A DNA stretch of 64,000 bases from Accumulibacter phosphatis (GTDB taxonomy: Bacteria; Pseudomonadota; Gammaproteobacteria; Burkholderiales; Rhodocyclaceae): the NCBI RefSeq assembly GCF_000024165.1, contig NC_013194.1, positions 3,658,001 through 3,722,000 of the forward strand, in the 5' to 3' direction. The translations under genes and the position numbers were made by a program. The number at the start of each line of letters is the position of its first letter. Position 1 is the first letter of the stretch. A model generated the notes under the pieces. The model did no database searches and had not been told where the DNA came from. It saw only the letters and a program-made list of their open reading frames with translations. This document shows positions 53,143 through 63,191 of the stretch, in pieces.

Positions 53143-55269
53143 TCACCTGTCGGCCTCCTGCAGGAACACGGTCAGGTGCTCCACCGGCAACGGCCGGCTG
53201 AACAGATAGCCCTGAAAGGCGTGGCAACCATGCGCTTCGAGGAACTGCCGCTGTGCCTCGCTCTCGACACCCTCGGCAATGACGTTCATGTCGAGTTCCC
53301 GGCCCATGGTGATGATGGTTCGCGCAATCGTCTCTTCCTTTCGGGCGCCGGGGAGCTTGCGCACGAAGGACTGGTCGATCTTGAGCTGATCAAGCGGCAA
53401 CTGCGCCAAGTAGGACAAGGACGAATAGCCGGTACCGAAATCGTCCAGGGAAAAGGCGACGCCCAGGCGTTTGATCGCGAGCATCTTGGCGATGGTGTCT
53501 TCGACGTTCTTGAGAAGCACGCTTTCGGTCAGCTCGAGTTTCAGGCGCGCCGGGTTGGCGCCGCTGGCCTTGAGCGACCGCTTCACTTGCTCGACGAAGT
53601 CGGCCTGTCGGAATTGTCGGGCACTCACGTTCACCGCGACTTGCAACGAGCGAGTGCATGCATCGCTCTCCCAGTTCTTGATCAGCACGCAGGAGGTTTC
53701 GAGTATCCAGCGGCCGATCGGCAGAATCAGCCCGGTGCTTTCCGCAAGCGGGACGAACTCATTCGGCGAGACCAGCCCGCGTTGCGGATGCCACCAGCGC
53801 AGCAACGCTTCGACGCCGATGACGCGACCGGCGGTATCGATCTGCGGTTGGTAGTGCAGGCGCAACTGATCGAGTGCGAGCGCCTGATGCAGATCGCTCT
53901 CGAGCGCGCCGCGCAGGTCCATTGCCGCCTGCATCGCCGGGTCGAAGAAGCGCAGGCGGTCGCGGCCCGCGTTCTTCGCCTGGTAGAGCGCGAGATCGGC
54001 ACGCTTGAACAGCTCCTCGACCGTATCCAGCGCCGCGAACAGGCTGACACCGATGCTCAGCTTGCAACGGTATTCCTGGCCGTCGAGGCTGAAGGGACGG
54101 CTGGTGGCCTCGCGCAGCTTGTCGCCGACTTCCTTGGCCACGGCTGCCGCCTCGTCGGCATTGCCACTCACACCGTCGAGGAGGAGCACGAACTCGTCAC
54201 CCCCCAGGCGCGCCACCGTGTCGCCCTCGCGCACCTGGGCGCGCAAGCACTGTGCCACTTCGACCAGCAGCAGGTCGCCCACATCATGGCCGCGCGTATC
54301 GTTGAGTGTCTTGAAATTGTCCAGGCCAATGAAGAAGAGCGCGCCGTAGAGCCCGTGGCGTGCCGCGGCGGCCAGCGCCTGGCCCAGGCGGTCCTGCAGC
54401 AGGCGGCGATTCGGCAGGCGCGTCAAGGCGTCGTAATACGCCAGGCGGTGAATCTCGGCCTCGGCCTGCTTGTCTTCGGTGATGTCGCTGAAGCTCGCGA
54501 CGTAATGCGTGGTGATCCCACCTGACGCGACAATCGCCGTGATCGTCAGCAACTCGGCGTAGATCTGGCCGCTCTTGCGCTTGTTCCAGATCTCGCCCTG
54601 CCAGTAGCCTTTCTCGACCAGCGAGTTCCACATCCGCTGATAGAACGGATCGTCATGACGCCCCGACTTGAGCACTGCCGGCGTCCGCCCGATGGCTTCC
54701 GCGGCGGAGTAGCCGGTCAGGCGGGTGAACGACTGGTTGACCCGAAGGATGACCCCCTTCGGATCGGTGATCACCATCCCGTTCTGGCTGGCGAAGGCAA
54801 CGGCGGCGATGCTCAACTCGCCTTCAGCCCGCTCGAGTTCGGCGACCAGCGTCGCCAATCGATCGCGCTGGGCCTCGACCTCCTTGCGCAAGCCTTCGCG
54901 CTCGAGGAAGTTGCTGATTCGCTGCCGGGCGATGGCGACGTTGATCGGCTTGGTAATGTAGTCGGCGGCCCCGAGAGCCAGACCCCTGGCCTCGGATTCG
55001 CCGTCGCTCAAAGCGGTCAGGAAGAACACCGGGATGGCCTGCGAACGCGGATCGGCCTTCAGCCGGCGACAGGTCTCGAAGCCATCGATCTCCGGCATCA
55101 TCACGTCGAGCAGGATCAGGTCCGGGGGTGCCTCGATCGCCAGTTCCAGCCCTTTCGCGCCGGAAGTGGCGATCTGCAGATCGAAGTCCGGTGCCAGGGC
55201 TCGCCCCAACATCATCAGGTTCGTCGGCGTATCGTCGATGGCCAGGAGCTTGAGTCTTTGCTGGGTCAT
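53143..55269 (-). CDS. REC-PAS-GGDEF-EAL response regulator
   Basis: 708 residues. Receiver (LLAIDDTPTNLMMLGRAL, phospho-Asp in LILLDVMMPEIDGFET, Lys in YITKPINV), then a PAS domain (~150-270; VNQSFTRLTGYSAAEAIGRT), GGDEF with an intact active site (VARLGGDEFVLLLDG), and EAL with intact catalytic motifs (VIGVEALLRWWHP, LDDFGTGYSSLSYL). It may make and/or degrade cyclic di-GMP in response to phosphorylation. Its ATG overlaps the stop of the histidine kinase gene, which is its likely partner. Confidence 0.93.
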   Translation of the reverse strand: MTQQRLKLLAIDDTPTNLMMLGRALAPDFDLQIATSGAKGLELAIEAPPDLILLDVMMPEIDGFETCRRLKADPRSQAIPVFFLTALSDGESEARGLALGAADYITKPINVAIARQRISNFLEREGLRKEVEAQRDRLATLVAELERAEGELSIAAVAFASQNGMVITDPKGVILRVNQSFTRLTGYSAAEAIGRTPAVLKSGRHDDPFYQRMWNSLVEKGYWQGEIWNKRKSGQIYAELLTITAIVASGGITTHYVASFSDITEDKQAEAEIHRLAYYDALTRLPNRRLLQDRLGQALAAAARHGLYGALFFIGLDNFKTLNDTRGHDVGDLLLVEVAQCLRAQVREGDTVARLGGDEFVLLLDGVSGNADEAAAVAKEVGDKLREATSRPFSLDGQEYRCKLSIGVSLFAALDTVEELFKRADLALYQAKNAGRDRLRFFDPAMQAAMDLRGALESDLHQALALDQLRLHYQPQIDTAGRVIGVEALLRWWHPQRGLVSPNEFVPLAESTGLILPIGRWILETSCVLIKNWESDACTRSLQVAVNVSARQFRQADFVEQVKRSLKASGANPARLKLELTESVLLKNVEDTIAKMLAIKRLGVAFSLDDFGTGYSSLSYLAQLPLDQLKIDQSFVRKLPGARKEETIARTIITMGRELDMNVIAEGVESEAQRQFLEAHGCHAFQGYLFSRPLPVEHLTVFLQEADR

Positions 55270-57395
55270 TTCGGGTCTTTCGCAAGCTGGATGGCTACCA
55301 TCCGGCGCAGGCGTTCGAGGGCCAGGTCGAAATCGAAGGCATTCAGGATTCCGTCGATCTCGTCGATCTCCGCCTCCAGGTCGCTACCGGCGGCCAGGGA
55401 TTGCAGGTCCTTGAAGCGATCGATGGCATCGAAACGGTTCTGCACGAGCAAGGGAGCAATCGTATCGACCAGTCCAACAAACTGCTCCCTATCGACCTGT
55501 TGGCGGGCGTGAACCGCTGAGGAAGTCGCCGGTGGCAATTCGGGGGCGGTGCGCAGCCACTTGCCGAGTACCGCTTGCAGGGTGGCGAAGGTAACCGGCT
55601 TGGCCAGGTAATCGTCCATGCCGGCGCGCAGGCAACGTTCGCGATCTTCCGCGAACGCATTGGCGGTCAAGGCAATGATCGGCCGACGCGGCAGGCTGTT
55701 GTCGACTTCCCAGCGCCGTATCCGCTCGGTGGCCGTGCAGCCGTCCATGACCGGCATGTTGACGTCCATGAGGACGATGTCGGCGGCGTGGCCACGCGTT
55801 ATCGCGTCCACCGCCTGCTGGCCGTCTTGCACCAGGGCAGCGCTCAAACCGAGCTTACGCAGCAGCGCTTCGACAACCCGCTGGTTGATCATGTTGTCCT
55901 CGACGACCAGCACGCGTGCCTGCGAACCCGCCCGGACCGGTACCGCCCGTACTTCGCCCGGCGCCGGGGTGGCCACGCCATCGGCGTTGTCGCCAGCGGA
56001 ACCGATTCCCGCGCGGATGCGAAACCAGAAGCGTGACCCGCTACCCGCAACGCTGTCGACTCCGGCGTCGCCACCCATCCGTTCGGTCAGGCTGCGTACT
56101 ATCGAGAGTCCGAGCCCGGAGCCGCCATATTTGCGTGTGCTCGAACTGTCGGCCTGCGAAAATGGCCGGAACAGCAAATCGAGTTTTTCGGCAGGAATGC
56201 CAATCCCCGTATCGCTCACCGAGAACTCGAGCACGGCCGAGTCGGCGTCGCGTGCCACTTCGACTCCCTCGACGACGATCTTGCCGTGTGCGGTGAATTT
56301 GATGGCATTGCCGATCAGCTTGGAGAGCATCTGACGCAGCCGCTGGGGGTCAGAGCGATAGTGTTGCCCGCACGACGCACGCCATTGGCCTGCGAGCACG
56401 AGTTGCTTGTTCGTGGCGGAAGCGGAAAACAAGGCTAGCGTTTCGCGGATGAGATCGTCGGGATCGAACTCAGCGCTTTCGATCCGCAGCTTTCCCGACT
56501 CGATCTTTGACAGGTCGAGGATGTCATTGAGCAGGGTCAACAGGGACTGGCCCGACGTCAGGATGATCCTTGCGTAGTCCTGCCGCTCGCGTTCTGTCAG
56601 GTTCGGCATCAGCAGCAACTGCGCCATGCCGAGCATGCCGTTCAGCGGCGTGCGCAGCTCATGGCCCATCATCGACAAGAAGTCCGACTTGGCATGGTTG
56701 GCGGCCTCGGCCGCCTCGCGGGCGTCGTTCAGCGAGATGTCGTAGCTGCGCACGGCATCGCGCATTTCGCCGAAACTGCGCACCAAATCGCCGATCTCGT
56801 CCGTGCCGGCGGCAGGCAGGATCGCCGCATAGTCGCGATTGGCGAGACGGTCCGCCGCTCGGCCGAGTTCGCGCGCACGCCGACCAACGGTGAATTCGAG
56901 GAACAACGCCACCAGCACCATGGCGACAGTGACGATCGCGGCGATGATGAGGAAAGCAGCGAGCGCCAGCTGGCGGGCCTTGGCGCGGTCTTCGCTGAAG
57001 TCGATGTCGACCGTGAGTGTTGCCAGGGTGGTGTCGCGAAAGCGCACCTCCTGCACGAACCGCTCGGTATCCGGCAAGGTCGATGTCGCCAAGCGGCCAA
57101 GCGGATAAAGACGCCGACCGCCCTCGCCGACGAGTTCGATGCGTCGCCAGTTCCGTTGGCGCGTGCGCAATTGGTCGAGGTTCTCGTGGATTCCGGCGAA
57201 CTGGTTCTGCAGGAGCAGCGGCAGCAGGCTGTCGGCAACGATCTCCATCTGGTGCCGCGATTCACGTTCCACGATCCGGTCGACCGAGTCCAGCAGCATG
57301 GGCTGGATCAGGAGCACGAAGGCACCCAGTATCGCCAGCGCGATGCTCAGCAGAAGGCCGAAAATCTTCTTGCGGAGCGTGAAAGTGCGGCGCAT
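55266..57395 (-). CDS. Membrane hybrid sensor histidine kinase
   Basis: 709 residues from ATG 57395, RBS GGGAG eight bases upstream; GTG 57437 overlaps the previous stop. Domains: TM1 (IFGLLLSIALAILGAFVLLI), periplasmic sensor, TM2 (AAFLIIAAIVTVAMVLVALF), HAMP, HisKA with His in FLSMMGHELRTPLNGMLGMA, HATPase (GSGLGLSIVRSLTERMGGD), receiver with Asp in DIVLMDVNMPVMDGC, and a C-terminal helical module resembling HPt but without a clear phospho-His. It probably senses via the upstream PhnD-like protein and signals to the GGDEF-EAL protein. Confidence 0.92.
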   Translation of the reverse strand: MRRTFTLRKKIFGLLLSIALAILGAFVLLIQPMLLDSVDRIVERESRHQMEIVADSLLPLLLQNQFAGIHENLDQLRTRQRNWRRIELVGEGGRRLYPLGRLATSTLPDTERFVQEVRFRDTTLATLTVDIDFSEDRAKARQLALAAFLIIAAIVTVAMVLVALFLEFTVGRRARELGRAADRLANRDYAAILPAAGTDEIGDLVRSFGEMRDAVRSYDISLNDAREAAEAANHAKSDFLSMMGHELRTPLNGMLGMAQLLLMPNLTERERQDYARIILTSGQSLLTLLNDILDLSKIESGKLRIESAEFDPDDLIRETLALFSASATNKQLVLAGQWRASCGQHYRSDPQRLRQMLSKLIGNAIKFTAHGKIVVEGVEVARDADSAVLEFSVSDTGIGIPAEKLDLLFRPFSQADSSSTRKYGGSGLGLSIVRSLTERMGGDAGVDSVAGSGSRFWFRIRAGIGSAGDNADGVATPAPGEVRAVPVRAGSQARVLVVEDNMINQRVVEALLRKLGLSAALVQDGQQAVDAITRGHAADIVLMDVNMPVMDGCTATERIRRWEVDNSLPRRPIIALTANAFAEDRERCLRAGMDDYLAKPVTFATLQAVLGKWLRTAPELPPATSSAVHARQQVDREQFVGLVDTIAPLLVQNRFDAIDRFKDLQSLAAGSDLEAEIDEIDGILNAFDFDLALERLRRMVAIQLAKDPK

Positions 57396-57429
57396 CTGTG
57401 TCGCTCCCGGCGGCGGCGTGATGATCGGC

Positions 57430-58278
57430 TCAATCACCCGACTTCACGTAGAACTTATCGAGCTTCAGCTTGCTCATCAGCGCGTACTCGTCCGTGCTGG
57501 CCGATGTCGGCTGGCTCATGGGAATCTTGTTGAGCAATGCGGCACCCTCGGGGGTGGCCGCCATGTCCAGCAGAGCCTGTTTCACCAAATCCCGATGCGC
57601 TTCCGGTACGCGCGGGTGCGCCAGGATCGGATGCGAGGGTACCTTGCGCGTCTCGTAGATGATGCGGAGACTCTCGCGAAGGTCCGGCTTCTGCCGGTCG
57701 AAGCTCCCCTTGACGCCGCCCGAGGCCTCGCTGATGCCAAGGACAGTGTTGAGGTAGCTGGACGTGTGAGTCTGCGCGTACAGGGGTATCACCTTGATAT
57801 GAAACAGCGTCTCGAGATCGGCGCGCATCAGCAACGAGGCGCCGAAGGCGTTTGGCGCTGGAAAGGAGATCTTCTTGCCGGCAAGATCCTTGACCGCCTG
57901 GTAGGGACTGTCCTTGCGTACGGCGAGCACACCATAGAGCGGCTGGGCGTCGCGAACGAGCGGGAGGTAGCCCTGCTTGCGGGCGGCGATCATGGCGTGA
58001 TACGGGTTCATGTAGGCAAAATCAAACTCGCCGGCCTCGAAAGCGATCTCGAACTCGGGAATGCGTGGCGAGCCTTTCATGGTCAGTGCCAGACCCGTAC
58101 GCTTCGAGAGCTCAGCCAGGATGGGTATCCAGATCGCGGCAAGTTCGCGGGCCTCGAACTGCGGTACCACGCCGAAGCTGTAGGCGGCGCCGGCGCGCGC
58201 CGGTGCCAACAGGCCAAGGCCGGCAACGAGCAGCGCAGCGCCCAGGAGGCGCACCATGCGCAAGCCGCAGCGAATCAT
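57430..58278 (-). CDS. PhnD-like periplasmic substrate-binding protein
   Basis: 282 residues from ATG 58278, RBS GGGAGCGG. Signal peptide (MVRLLGAALLVAGLGLLAP), then YSFGVVPQFEARELAAIWIP, FDFAYMNPYHAMIAARKQGY, KISFPAPNAFGASLLMRADL and KVPSHPILAHPRVPEAHRDL, the PhnD/phosphonate-binding fold. There are no ABC transporter genes nearby; instead the stop is next to the histidine kinase gene, so it is probably a sensory binding protein. Ligand not known (phosphate, phosphonate or phosphite are possible). Confidence 0.88.
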   Translation of the reverse strand: MIRCGLRMVRLLGAALLVAGLGLLAPARAGAAYSFGVVPQFEARELAAIWIPILAELSKRTGLALTMKGSPRIPEFEIAFEAGEFDFAYMNPYHAMIAARKQGYLPLVRDAQPLYGVLAVRKDSPYQAVKDLAGKKISFPAPNAFGASLLMRADLETLFHIKVIPLYAQTHTSSYLNTVLGISEASGGVKGSFDRQKPDLRESLRIIYETRKVPSHPILAHPRVPEAHRDLVKQALLDMAATPEGAALLNKIPMSQPTSASTDEYALMSKLKLDKFYVKSGD

Positions 58279-58300
58279 GACCGCTCCCCGGCCACGACGA

Positions 58301-59431
58301 TCAGCGCAACACCGCATCCACCGCGTCGGCCAGACTGCGCACGCTGCGCTCGGGATTGTGTAGCTTCTCGAGTCCGAACAGGCCGATCCGGAAACTGCGG
58401 AAGTCGGCCGGCTCGTCGCACTGCAGCGGCACACCCGCGGCAGTCTGGACACCGATGGCGACGAACTTCCGACCCGACTGGATCTCCGGATCGTCGGTGT
58501 AGCTGACGACGACGCCCGGCGCCTGGAAGCCTTCGGCGGCGACGCTCCGGAAGCCCTTGCCGGTGAGCATCTCGCGCACTCGCCGGCCAAGTTCCTGCTG
58601 CTCCTGGCTGACGCGCTCGAAGCCGTAGCTCTCGGTTTCCAGCATCACGTCACGCAGGGCAGCCAGCGCGTCGGTCGGCATCGTCGCGTGGTAGGCATGG
58701 CCGCCGCTTTCGAAGGCTTCCATGATCTGCATCCATTTCTTGAGGTCGCAAGCGAAGCTGCTACTGGTCGTCGTGTCGATCCGGGCGCGCGCTCGCTCGC
58801 CGAGCACCACCAGCGCGCAACAGGGCGAGCCCGCCCAGCATTTCTGCGGGGCGCTGATCAGGACGTCGACCTGGTTGGCGACCATGTCGACCCACACCGC
58901 ACCAGAAGCCACGCAATCGAGCACGAACAGGCCGTCCACCGCCCGTACCGCCTCACCCACGGCGCGCAGGTAGTCGTTGGGCAGAATCATCCCCGAGGCA
59001 GTCTCGACGTGCGGCGCAAAGACGACCGCCGGCCTTTCCTCGCGAATGCAGGCCACGACGTCGTCGATCGGCGGCGGCGCGAACGGCGCCTGCGCTCCCT
59101 CGGCAAGCTGCCGCGCCTTCATGACGATGCTCGCCGCGGGAATTCCTCCCATCTCGAAAATCTGCGTCCAGCGAAAGCTGAACCAGCCGTTGCGGATCAC
59201 CAGGCACTTGCGGTCGGTGGCAAACTGCCGCGCCACCGCCTCCATGCCGAAGGTGCCGCTGCCGGGCACGACGATCGCCGTGCTGCCGTTGTAAACCGTC
59301 CTGAGGATGCGCGCGATGTCCTTCATGACGCCCTGGAAGCGCTTCGACATGTGGTTCAGGGCGCGGTCGGTATACACGACCGAGTATTCGAGGAGTCCAT
59401 CCGGATCGGGTTGGGGTAGCAGGGCGGGCAC
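58301..59431 (-). CDS. Class V PLP aminotransferase (alanine/serine-glyoxylate type)
   Basis: 376 residues from GTG 59431, RBS AGGAGA. GSGTFGMEAVARQF binds the PLP phosphate, LFVLDCVASGAVWVDM carries the Asp that pairs with the pyridine N, and SAPQKCWAGSPCCALVVL holds the Schiff-base Lys. C-terminal domain LGRRVREMLTGKGFRSV and FRIGLFGLEKLHNPER. It probably transaminates glyoxylate or a related 2-oxo acid; the donor is not readable. Confidence 0.88.
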   Translation of the reverse strand: MPALLPQPDPDGLLEYSVVYTDRALNHMSKRFQGVMKDIARILRTVYNGSTAIVVPGSGTFGMEAVARQFATDRKCLVIRNGWFSFRWTQIFEMGGIPAASIVMKARQLAEGAQAPFAPPPIDDVVACIREERPAVVFAPHVETASGMILPNDYLRAVGEAVRAVDGLFVLDCVASGAVWVDMVANQVDVLISAPQKCWAGSPCCALVVLGERARARIDTTTSSSFACDLKKWMQIMEAFESGGHAYHATMPTDALAALRDVMLETESYGFERVSQEQQELGRRVREMLTGKGFRSVAAEGFQAPGVVVSYTDDPEIQSGRKFVAIGVQTAAGVPLQCDEPADFRSFRIGLFGLEKLHNPERSVRSLADAVDAVLR

Positions 59432-59705
59432 GGTTGTCTCCTGTGGGTTGATGGCGGGCGATCGGCGCGTCACGCGCGCGAGAGCCGGAGGATAACGCCA
59501 AGTCACGGCGGCGCGCCAGTCGTACGGCAGTTGCAGCGCGGCGATGCCGCTCCCACCACTTCCCTGGCGGCCGCCCGGCAGCGATCAGGCGCGACCGGCG
59601 GCTACCACAGGCGCAACGCGCAGCCACTTATCCTCTAGAATTCGGCCCATTCAACCTTGGCTGTCGTCGACTCGGCAGTCACCACGCAAAGGACGGGAAA
59701 CCGCG

Positions 59706-60662
59706 ATGGCCGGAGCCAGCCTGCTTGCCCTGATCGATGATATCGCCACGATCCTCGACGATGTCGCCCTGATGACCAAGGTCGCCGCCAAGAAGACCGC
59801 CGGCGTCCTCGGTGACGATCTCGCGCTCAACGCCCAGCAGGTGTCCGGCGTGCGTGCCGAGCGCGAATTGCCGGTGGTCTGGGCGGTCGCCGTCGGTTCG
59901 CTGAAGAACAAGCTGATCCTCGTGCCGGCGGCCCTCGCGATCAGCCGTTTCCTGCCTGCGGCGGTGACGCCGCTGCTCATGCTCGGCGGCCTTTACCTGT
60001 GCCTCGAAGGCGTCGAGAAGCTGGCCCACAAATGGCTCCACGCCGCCGCCGATGACGCGCCGCACGCCGCCGCGGACGCCGTGGAAGCCGTGGAACCGGC
60101 CGACGCGACTATCGACCTGCCGACACTGGAGGCCGAAAAGATCAAGGGAGCGATCCGCACCGACTTCGTCCTCTCGGCCGAGATCGTCGTCATCGCCCTG
60201 GGCACCGTCGCCGACGCCCCCTTCGCCACGCAGGTGGCCGTGCTGTCCGGTATCGGGCTGATCATGACCGTCGGTGTCTACGGCATCGTCGCCGGCATCG
60301 TCAAGATGGATGACCTGGGCCTCCACCTGCTCAGCAGGAGCGGGAGCGTCGCACGCAGCATCGGTAGAGGCCTGTTGCTGGCGGCTCCGCGCCTGATGAA
60401 GGCCCTGACCGTCATCGGTACCGCCGCGATGTTCCTGGTCGGCGGCGGCATCCTCGCGCACGGCATCCCGGCCGTGCATCACGGGATCGCGCATGCTGCC
60501 GAGCTGGCCGGCGGCGTGCCTGCAGTCGGCGGCCTCCTCGCGCCATCGACGTCGCTCCTTCTCGACGCGCTGGTGGGCATTGTCGGCGGCAGCTTGACGC
60601 TCATCGGCGTCAAGGCATTTGCCGCCGTCCGCGCTGCGTTTGGCGGCGAACGCAAGGCATAG
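59706..60662 (+). CDS. DUF808-family inner membrane protein (YedI-like)
   Basis: 318 residues from ATG 59706; an upstream in-frame extension has no RBS. Starts MAGASLLALIDDIATILDDV, with VAAKKTAGVLGDDLALNAQQ and FLPAAVTPLLMLGGLYLCLE, the family's core motifs, and about six hydrophobic segments. Role unknown; usual length and intact. Confidence 0.9.
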   Translation: MAGASLLALIDDIATILDDVALMTKVAAKKTAGVLGDDLALNAQQVSGVRAERELPVVWAVAVGSLKNKLILVPAALAISRFLPAAVTPLLMLGGLYLCLEGVEKLAHKWLHAAADDAPHAAADAVEAVEPADATIDLPTLEAEKIKGAIRTDFVLSAEIVVIALGTVADAPFATQVAVLSGIGLIMTVGVYGIVAGIVKMDDLGLHLLSRSGSVARSIGRGLLLAAPRLMKALTVIGTAAMFLVGGGILAHGIPAVHHGIAHAAELAGGVPAVGGLLAPSTSLLLDALVGIVGGSLTLIGVKAFAAVRAAFGGERKA

Positions 60663-60874
60663 CGCCGCAGCGCGGTGTGGCAGCGATCGATTGCGCGTCT
60701 GCCGCACGAAGCGACGCCCACCGCCGGCGTGGGAATCGGACATCTCCACAGCGGCCTGCGCTGACCCAATACAGGCGCAGAGCGTAGTATCCTTGCAGAT
60801 CCGAGCCCGCTGCGCGCCACCGTCGGTATTCGCACGCGCATCGGCTGACAGCACATTGACAACGAGGAAGAACG

Positions 60875-63124
60875 ATGACCAAGCAGATAGTGGTTTGCAT
60901 GGATGGCACCTGGAACGACCCCGTCGAGCACACCAATGTCTACCGCTTGTTCCAGATGCTTCCCGGCGAGGAGCGGCAGATCGAGGAAACCGGACCCATC
61001 CGTTCGCATCTCGTCAAGAACAGCGACCAGGTCATCGCTTATTGTTTCGAGAGCATCGGCAGGGGCGGACGCGCGCGCGGACTGCTCGGCGGCACGCAGG
61101 GAATCGGCCTGCACGATTGCATGATCGATGCCTATCTGCTGGTTTCGCAGGTGTATCAGAGCGGCGACAAGATCTGGCTTTTCGGTTTCTCGCGCGGCGC
61201 CTGGGCGGCGCGCAGCCTCGGGGCATTCATTGCCCGCTCGGGCCTCATCCCGGCGGTTCATGCCGACGACGACGACGCCGCCGACAAGGCCGAGAAGATC
61301 TGGCTGGACTACAAGGAAGGGCGCGGCATGAAACGCGGCGGCCGCTTCTGGAAGCACCACGACGAAACGCCGATTCGCATGATCGGCGTCTGGGAGACGG
61401 TCGGCGAACTCGGCGTGCCGCTGTTCAACGGCCTGCGTCTGGCCGACCGGGACGAACTCCGCTTCCTGCGATTTGCCGACCGCGAACTCAGTCCGCGCGT
61501 CGAGCACGGCCGCCAGGCCCTGGCCATCGACGAGCACCGCGCCGACTTCACGCCGACGCCGTGGGCCGAGCGCGAAGGGGTCAAGCAGGTGTGGTTCGCC
61601 GGTGCGCATGCCGATGTCGGGGGCGGCTACGAAAACCACGGTCTCTCGGACATCGCCCTCGAATGGATGATGCAGGAAATCAACGACCTGGATGCCGGCC
61701 TGCAGCTCGCGCCCGACCAACTCAGCGAGGCGCTGGCGCCCGACAGCCTGGAGGACCGACACGACGAAACCCGAGGGCCAGTCTGGCGGACGCGCCCGAG
61801 CAAAGCACGCAAGATCCCCGACGCTGCCGAACTCCATCCCAGCGTAGTGCAGCGCCTGCGCGAGCGCGCCGACTATCGGCCGAAGGCGCTCGAAGACATT
61901 CCGGTCTGCACCGACTTCTACCTGGACGAGGCGCCGCGCCCGGACGAGACACTGCAGCCGGAGCGGGAAGCCCTGCCCTTCCGCAAGCTGCCGGTGGACG
62001 GCTCGACGTGCTTCCCGGCCTATGCCCACAAATGGTGGAATGCCTCCGGCGTCGAGGTGGATGTCGGCGAACGCTACCGCATCGAGGCGAGCGGCGCCTG
62101 GATCGACAAGGAGATCCACGCGGGTGCCGACGGCTATGAATCCAAGGCCTGGCTCCTTCACCTCGCCGAAGGTAGCCGCCGCATGGAGGAACGCCCGTGG
62201 TTCTCGCTGGTCGCCGCCATCCATCCCCGGCCCGACCTCGAGGCGAACAACCCCGACTCCGAGAATGTCCTTACCGGGCTCATCGAAAGCACGATCAGCG
62301 GCGTTGCGCGCATCGACGACGAGAGCTGCCTGCTGGCGACTCCGAGTGGCTGCGAGATCGAGATTATCGAACCAGGTTTCCTGTACTTCTTCGCCAACGA
62401 CTCGCCGTTTTCCTACAGCAACAACCGCGGCTTCCTTTCCGTCGAAGTCACCCGCCTCCCCTGGTCGACGGATGTCGACCAGAAGACCTCGCCAACTCAT
62501 CAACCGGTTCCCGGCAGCCTGGACGTCAAGCTCTACTTCACTCCCGGAACATGTTCGCTGGCGCCGCACATCGCACTCCGCGAAGCCGGACTCGATTTCG
62601 ACCTCGTGCGGGTCGATATCCGCCAGCGTACGCTAACCGACGGCAGCGACTTTCTCGCCATCAACCCCAAGGGCTACGTACCGGTGCTGGAACTCGAGGA
62701 TGGCCGGTATCTGACCGAAGTCCCGGCCATCGTGCAATACATCGCCGACCGCATCCCGGAATGCGGTCTGGCACCGCGACCCTACACGCTCGAACGCTAC
62801 CAGTTGCAGGAGTGGCTCGCCTTCATAAGCTCCGAGTTGCACAAGGCCTTCGTCCCGCTGTTCAGGCCCGACACGCCGGAGGATTACAAGCGGAGTATCA
62901 AGGAAAACCTTGCCGGCCACCTGGGCTACGTCGCCGGTCGTCTGGAAGGCAGGAACTACTTGCTGGGCGACCGCTTCACCGTCGCCGACGGCTACCTCTT
63001 TACCGTCCTCGGCTGGGGCAACGCGGTCGCCATCGACCTTGGCCAGTGGCCGCCGCTGCTCGCTTTCCTGGAACGTGTCGGACAGCGCCAAAGCGTGCGC
63101 GACGCCCTGGCGGCGGAAAGCTGA
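60875..63124 (+). CDS. DUF2235 (Tle1-like) hydrolase fused to a glutathione S-transferase
   Basis: 749 residues, RBS GAGGAAG. Residues ~1-330: DUF2235 alpha/beta hydrolase with KQIVVCMDGTWND, nucleophile elbow LFGFSRGAWAARSL (S106), and WFAGAHADVGGGY. Residues ~380-540: a beta-rich domain (PAYAHKWWNASGVEVDVGER, YESKAWLLHLAEG) resembling a carbohydrate-binding sandwich. Residues ~550-749: a full-length GST of beta/GstA type (KLYFTPGTCSLAPHIALREA, INPKGYVPVLELEDG, LTEVPAIVQYIADR). No stop or RBS separates the parts. No type VI secretion genes are nearby. Confidence 0.85.
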   Translation: MTKQIVVCMDGTWNDPVEHTNVYRLFQMLPGEERQIEETGPIRSHLVKNSDQVIAYCFESIGRGGRARGLLGGTQGIGLHDCMIDAYLLVSQVYQSGDKIWLFGFSRGAWAARSLGAFIARSGLIPAVHADDDDAADKAEKIWLDYKEGRGMKRGGRFWKHHDETPIRMIGVWETVGELGVPLFNGLRLADRDELRFLRFADRELSPRVEHGRQALAIDEHRADFTPTPWAEREGVKQVWFAGAHADVGGGYENHGLSDIALEWMMQEINDLDAGLQLAPDQLSEALAPDSLEDRHDETRGPVWRTRPSKARKIPDAAELHPSVVQRLRERADYRPKALEDIPVCTDFYLDEAPRPDETLQPEREALPFRKLPVDGSTCFPAYAHKWWNASGVEVDVGERYRIEASGAWIDKEIHAGADGYESKAWLLHLAEGSRRMEERPWFSLVAAIHPRPDLEANNPDSENVLTGLIESTISGVARIDDESCLLATPSGCEIEIIEPGFLYFFANDSPFSYSNNRGFLSVEVTRLPWSTDVDQKTSPTHQPVPGSLDVKLYFTPGTCSLAPHIALREAGLDFDLVRVDIRQRTLTDGSDFLAINPKGYVPVLELEDGRYLTEVPAIVQYIADRIPECGLAPRPYTLERYQLQEWLAFISSELHKAFVPLFRPDTPEDYKRSIKENLAGHLGYVAGRLEGRNYLLGDRFTVADGYLFTVLGWGNAVAIDLGQWPPLLAFLERVGQRQSVRDALAAES

Positions 63125-63191
63125 CGAGGTCGCGGCCGGTCTGGGATCACCCGAAGGCAGAGTGGTCCCAGGACTTGAGACTGATTAAGCT

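Noticed and set aside
60479..62569. Long minus-strand frame opposite the DUF2235-GST gene
   Set aside because: Antisense shadow; it also covers the end of the DUF808 gene and shows no motifs.
60875..63124. Type VI secretion effector
   Set aside because: The hydrolase part fits, but no VgrG, PAAR or immunity-type gene is adjacent, so the assignment is not made.
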